From: Mediterraneibacter agrestimuris
GTDB taxonomy: Bacteria > Bacillota > Clostridia > Lachnospirales > Lachnospiraceae
Assembly (NCBI RefSeq): GCF_943193195.1
Contig: NZ_CALPDG010000010.1
Location: 33,663-97,662 of the forward strand
Direction: 5' to 3'
DNA length: 64,000 nt
Below are positions 61,195 through 64,000 of the stretch, piece by piece; the stretch's first letter is position 1; each line of letters starts with the position of its first letter. The position numbers were made by a program, and so were the translations under genes. The notes beneath the pieces were generated by a model, which was given only the letters and a program-made list of their open reading frames with translations, did no database searches and was not told where the DNA came from.

Positions 61195-62874
61195 ATGAAA
61201 AAGCGAAGATGTTATATATACACAAGGGTATCTACGTCTATGCAGGTAGAAGGATACAGCTTGGAAGCACAAAAAGAAAGATTGAGAAAATATGCAGATT
61301 TTCAGGAAATGGTGATTGTCGGAGAGTATTCGGATGAGGGAAAGTCAGGAAAAAGTATTGAAGGACGGCAGGAATTTATGCAAATGCTTCGGGATATTGA
61401 AGAAGGTAAAGATCGTGTAGAGTTTGTCTTGGTATATAAGTTATCCCGTTTTGGAAGAAATGCTGCAGATGTACTTAATTCTTTGCAGAGAATGCAGGAT
61501 TTTGGAGTAAATTTGATCTGTGTTGAAGATGGTATAGACAGTTCTAAAGACAGCGGTAAGCTGATGATTTCTGTTCTGTCTGCGGTAGCAGAAATTGAAC
61601 GTGAAAATATTCTGGTACAGACAATGGAGGGACGCAGACAAAAGGCGAGAGATGGCAAATGGAACGGCGGATTTGCTCCGTACGGATATAAGCTGTTAAA
61701 TGGAGAACTGGAAATTGCAGAAGATGAGGCAGAAATCATTCGTATTATTTTTGATAAATATATTCATACCAATATGGGAGTAAATGGCATTGCAGCCTAT
61801 CTGAATGAGCATGGCTACAAGAAGAAAAAGAGACAGAATAATACGTTGGATGCGTTTGCTACTTCTTTTATAAAGGGTGTCCTTGATAATCCTATTTATT
61901 GTGGTAAATTGGCATTTGGAAGAAGGAAAACTGAAAGAGTGCCAGGCAAGAGAAATGAATTCCGTATTGTAAAGCAGGATTCTTATATATTAAGTGATGG
62001 TATTCACGAAGCCATTATTTCCGAAGATGATTGGAACTTGGCAAAACAGAAACGAAATATAAATGGAGTAAAGCATGAGAAAATCCATAGTTTGGAGCAT
62101 GAACATATTTTGTCCGGAATTCTTAAATGTCCAATTTGTGGAAAGGGAATGTATGGAAATGTAAACCGTAAGAAGAAAAAAGACGGAACATTTTATAAGG
62201 ATTATTTTTATTATGCCTGCAAGCATAGGTATTATGTGAATGGTCATAAATGTGATTACCGGAAGCAGTGGAACGAAGAAAAAGTAAATGATGCGGTAGC
62301 AGAAGTTATTAAAAAGCTGGTGAATAATCCGAAATTTGAAGCCGCTATACGTGCAAAAATCAATTCTAAGATAGATACCGGAGAATTGGAAACAGAGCAT
62401 GAGAACTTGAAAAAACAGCTGCGGCAAGTATTGGGAGCTAAAAATAAGTTAGGACAACAGATGGACAATCTGGATATTTCTGATAAAATGTATGACAGGA
62501 AGTATCAGGATATGCAGGATCGGTTAAATGGTTTGTATGATGAGATTGAACGACTGGAAAGTCTGATCGATGATATAGTATCCAGAAAAGAGTATATCCG
62601 TCAGCAGAAAATTTCTGAGGATGGAGTGTATCAATATCTTTTGTACTTTGACAAACTGTATGATAAATTCACCGATATGGAGAAAAAAGAATTTATGAAC
62701 AGTTTTGTTGAAAGAGTTGATATTTACGAGGATGAACAGCCGAACGGAAGATTTTTGAAGCATATAAAATTTAAGTTTCCGGTATTTTTTGACGGTGAAG
62801 AAATTCAGGAACTTAGTTGGGACAACGAAACAACAGTTGAGACTATTGTGTCGATACAAAGGAAAACCTCGTAG
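61195..62874 (+). CDS. Large serine recombinase (integrase/excisionase)
   Basis: A 559-residue recombinase. The resolvase catalytic domain has S13 in YIYTRVSTSMQ and YKLSRFGRNAAD. A recombinase domain (APYGYKLLNGELEI...NPIYCGKLAF), zinc ribbon (LSGILKCPICGKGMYG...CDYRKQW) and a long coiled coil (about 395-465) follow. All catalytic regions are complete, unlike the copy at 38053. TGGAGAATATAA precedes the ATG. It most likely excises and inserts the element that includes the relaxase and the iron genes. Confidence 0.92.
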   Translation: MKKRRCYIYTRVSTSMQVEGYSLEAQKERLRKYADFQEMVIVGEYSDEGKSGKSIEGRQEFMQMLRDIEEGKDRVEFVLVYKLSRFGRNAADVLNSLQRMQDFGVNLICVEDGIDSSKDSGKLMISVLSAVAEIERENILVQTMEGRRQKARDGKWNGGFAPYGYKLLNGELEIAEDEAEIIRIIFDKYIHTNMGVNGIAAYLNEHGYKKKKRQNNTLDAFATSFIKGVLDNPIYCGKLAFGRRKTERVPGKRNEFRIVKQDSYILSDGIHEAIISEDDWNLAKQKRNINGVKHEKIHSLEHEHILSGILKCPICGKGMYGNVNRKKKKDGTFYKDYFYYACKHRYYVNGHKCDYRKQWNEEKVNDAVAEVIKKLVNNPKFEAAIRAKINSKIDTGELETEHENLKKQLRQVLGAKNKLGQQMDNLDISDKMYDRKYQDMQDRLNGLYDEIERLESLIDDIVSRKEYIRQQKISEDGVYQYLLYFDKLYDKFTDMEKKEFMNSFVERVDIYEDEQPNGRFLKHIKFKFPVFFDGEEIQELSWDNETTVETIVSIQRKTS

Positions 62875-63150
62875 AAATCCTTTATTTTAGGTACTTTGCG
62901 AAGCATTTCATGTTTACTTCGGAGGGTGAAAAAATCCGAAATAAGCACCTCAAAAACTACTTTGATGTTTCGGTGGTAGTTGATATCGGGTGTGGGAACA
63001 CAAACGGAAAATAAAGGCTTCCCGTAATCAACGTGTCTATGTAGTGTCCACCCTGCTGATAAAATATAGGCAACAGGCTCATAGAAATTGAATGGGATAG
63101 GCGTATCATTAGAGATAGTGGTACACTTATTTTTTCGCTCATTTGCATCT
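62875..63150. other. Stretch downstream of the recombinase, possible element end
   Basis: No convincing gene. The attachment site of the element is expected hereabouts because large serine recombinases lie next to one end. I cannot define the core without the matching end. Confidence 0.4.
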
Positions 63151-63179
63151 TTGAATATACAGGTATCTGTCTATATAAT
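63151..63179 (+). promoter_or_regulatory. Promoter for the terminal small genes
   Basis: TTGAAT (63151) and TATAAT (63174) with a 17-bp spacer, 27 bases before the next start codon. Confidence 0.7.
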
Positions 63180-63205
63180 GAAAATAAAAAAGGACGGTGG
63201 CATTT

Positions 63206-63403
63206 ATGAGAGAAAAGAAAAATCATTTATATGTGGATAGCAATGAGCGAAGCATTTTATTACATAGCCTTGTGGCATTGAAAAATCAACTTATACAACA
63301 GGGCAGATATACAGATTGTGTTGATGAACTTATTTTTAAGGTTATCCATGCACCTATAAAAAAGTTAAGGGTAGAAATGGCAGGAGGAAGTGATGTGCGA
63401 TAA
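63206..63403 (+). CDS. Small conjugative-element protein
   Basis: A 65-residue protein: YVDSNERSILLHSLVALKNQLIQQGRYTDCVDELIFKV. I recall this pattern from small genes of clostridial conjugative elements, without a known function. AAAGGACGG lies before the ATG. It overlaps the next gene. Confidence 0.6.
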   Translation: MREKKNHLYVDSNERSILLHSLVALKNQLIQQGRYTDCVDELIFKVIHAPIKKLRVEMAGGSDVR

Positions 63404-63728
63404 GGAATTTAAAGAACTGGTAAAAATAGCAGTAGAGAAACTGAAAGATGAATCTGTATTGAAACTGTTACAAGCCGATGCAAGTTATCAAAAAGATAGT
63501 AATAACGAAGGAGATGCAGAGGATGCTTTTCATCAGCTTGATTTGACGGAAAAGCAGAGGGCAGTTTGCCAACACCTTTTAGATTGCAGGGATAAGCAGG
63601 ATTTTGAATATGGCACTCATGCGTATATTGCAGGGCTGATGGATGCGTTTCATATTATGGCGGTATTGTTTCCAGAGAAATGGGATACAGAGAGAATAAA
63701 AGAAGCCTTATCACGAAAGAACAGATAA
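63393..63728 (+). CDS. Small conjugative-element protein
   Basis: A 111-residue soluble helical protein (MCDKEFKELVKIAVEKLKDE...). AGGAGGAAGTG precedes ATG 63393, and it starts 11 bases before the end of the previous gene. The middle part (HQLDLTEKQRAVCQHLLDCRDKQDF) has no motif that I know. Found with the preceding gene in integrative elements; function unknown. Confidence 0.55.
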   Translation: MCDKEFKELVKIAVEKLKDESVLKLLQADASYQKDSNNEGDAEDAFHQLDLTEKQRAVCQHLLDCRDKQDFEYGTHAYIAGLMDAFHIMAVLFPEKWDTERIKEALSRKNR

Positions 63729-63760
63729 GACGGATAATAAAACAGAATAAATTTTTACAT

Positions 63761-63805
63761 AGCCGATTGGTGTAGTTTTAAACAAAACAGCCAGTCGGCT
63801 TTTTT
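63761..63805 (+). terminator. Terminator
   Basis: AGCCGATTGG (63761) pairs with CCAGTCGGCT (63791) with one G-T pair, followed by five T. Confidence 0.8.
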
Positions 63806-63825
63806 ATTGCCATGAATCCTTTACA

Positions 63826-63848
63826 TAGCCACCTTGACAAAGTGGCTA
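63826..63848 (+). other. Stem-loop before the parA fragment
   Basis: TAGCCAC (63826) and GTGGCTA (63842) with a 9-base loop, just upstream of AAAGGAGG. It may be a translational control element or a protein-binding site. Confidence 0.5.
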
Positions 63849-63875
63849 AATCTATGCGAAAGGAGGACGCACCCT

Positions 63876-63938
63876 ATGTCAAATTGCAAAGTAATCGCTC
63901 TGACGAACCAGAAAGGCGGTGTCGGTTATGAAAAGTAA
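63876..63938 (+). pseudogene. ParA-like ATPase broken in the P-loop
   Basis: MSNCKVIALTNQKGGVG is a perfect ParA/Soj start with the deviant Walker A, but the expected K-T-T is replaced by YEK and a stop. An ideal AAAGGAGG precedes the ATG. The break after GGTGTCGG is probably where another segment was inserted or joined. Confidence 0.8.
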
Positions 63939-64000
63939 GTTATTATGCAAAGCTGAGTCCATACTTTGTCGGATTCTTAGGGTATGGACTCTTTTTAACT
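63928..64000 (+). other. Leader-like ORF overlapping a terminator hairpin
   Basis: ATG 63928 opens a frame (MKSKLLCKAESILCRILRVW...) that runs to the window end. GAGTCCATAC (63955) pairs perfectly with GTATGGACTC (63982), followed by five T. A short peptide read across a terminator is typical of attenuation in front of a resistance gene, which would lie outside the window. Confidence 0.55.

Noticed and set aside
62889..63014. Open stretch ending VVVDIGCGNTNGK, resembling methyltransferase motif I
   Set aside because: No start, no ribosome binding site, overlaps the recombinase end, and only one short motif; chance similarity is likely.
1..64000. tRNA, rRNA, insertion sequences with terminal inverted repeats, riboswitches
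   Set aside because: I looked for cloverleaf-like arms, DDE transposase genes and known aptamer motifs and saw none I could support; a covariance-model scan could still find short RNAs.

Overview
The window looks like accessory DNA from a gut Firmicute of the Lachnospiraceae type. The reasons are the gene content (DUF3793, FeoB-associated proteins, MobA/MobL relaxase, large serine recombinase), the strong AGGAGG ribosome binding sites and the moderate-to-low GC. I see no rRNA, tRNA or CRISPR array. Almost everything is cargo or backbone of nested mobile elements, with many duplicated and decaying genes.

Region 1 (1-6.5 kb): a cut-off flavodoxin, then a two-gene conjugative-element remnant. 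Next is a complete Bce/Vex-like module of response regulator, short-loop sensor kinase, ABC ATPase and FtsX permease. Its regulator and transporter promoters share 11-bp-spaced direct repeats. Region 2 (6.5-22.8 kb): a patchwork of small detoxification and resistance-type genes: VOC proteins, GNAT acetyltransferases, flavin-binding split-barrel proteins, two DNA-alkylation glycosylases, WYL regulators, an ABC-2 exporter and an MFS pump. Several are duplicated, and several copies are broken by single stop codons, frameshifts or deletions. A promoter, leader peptide and terminator unit at 16.87-17.02 kb looks like an attenuator that has lost its gene.

Region 3 (22.8-34.2 kb): an envelope-stress locus. 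A second Bce/Vex-like module (27.7-32.6 kb) has a distinctive operator-promoter. Copies of that operator-promoter also sit in front of a polyprenyl synthase/CmpB-like/metallophosphoesterase operon and in front of a VOC gene. Around the module lie a receiver-only regulator, a DNA-binding-only regulator, a lipoprotein, a glycosyltransferase-51 peptidoglycan polymerase and two tiny related membrane proteins. Region 4 (34.2-37.9 kb): a metal-efflux operon (TetR, CDF exporter, MATE, DtxR-like regulator with a CTG start), with the same palindrome at both promoters.

Region 5 (38-44.9 kb): a 5'-truncated serine recombinase, a complete QatABCD anti-phage defence system and the 3' end of rlmD, which marks an integration junction. 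Region 6 (44.9-62.9 kb): a mobilizable element with Xre repressor, MobQ-type oriT, MobA/L relaxase, DUF3847, DnaC-like and RepA-like proteins. Its cargo is a ferrous-iron module (DUF3793, flavodoxin, DUF2325, methyltransferase, DtxR-like repressor, FeoA, FeoB, Cys-rich/HMA protein, truncated Fur, DUF6110, metal P-type ATPase) and a STAND NTPase, and it ends with a large serine recombinase. Four TTAG-N6-CTAA palindromes suggest one metal regulon. Region 7 (62.9-64 kb): conjugative-element small genes and a ParA gene broken inside its P-loop.

All functional names come from reading motifs and recalled family features. No database search was run.
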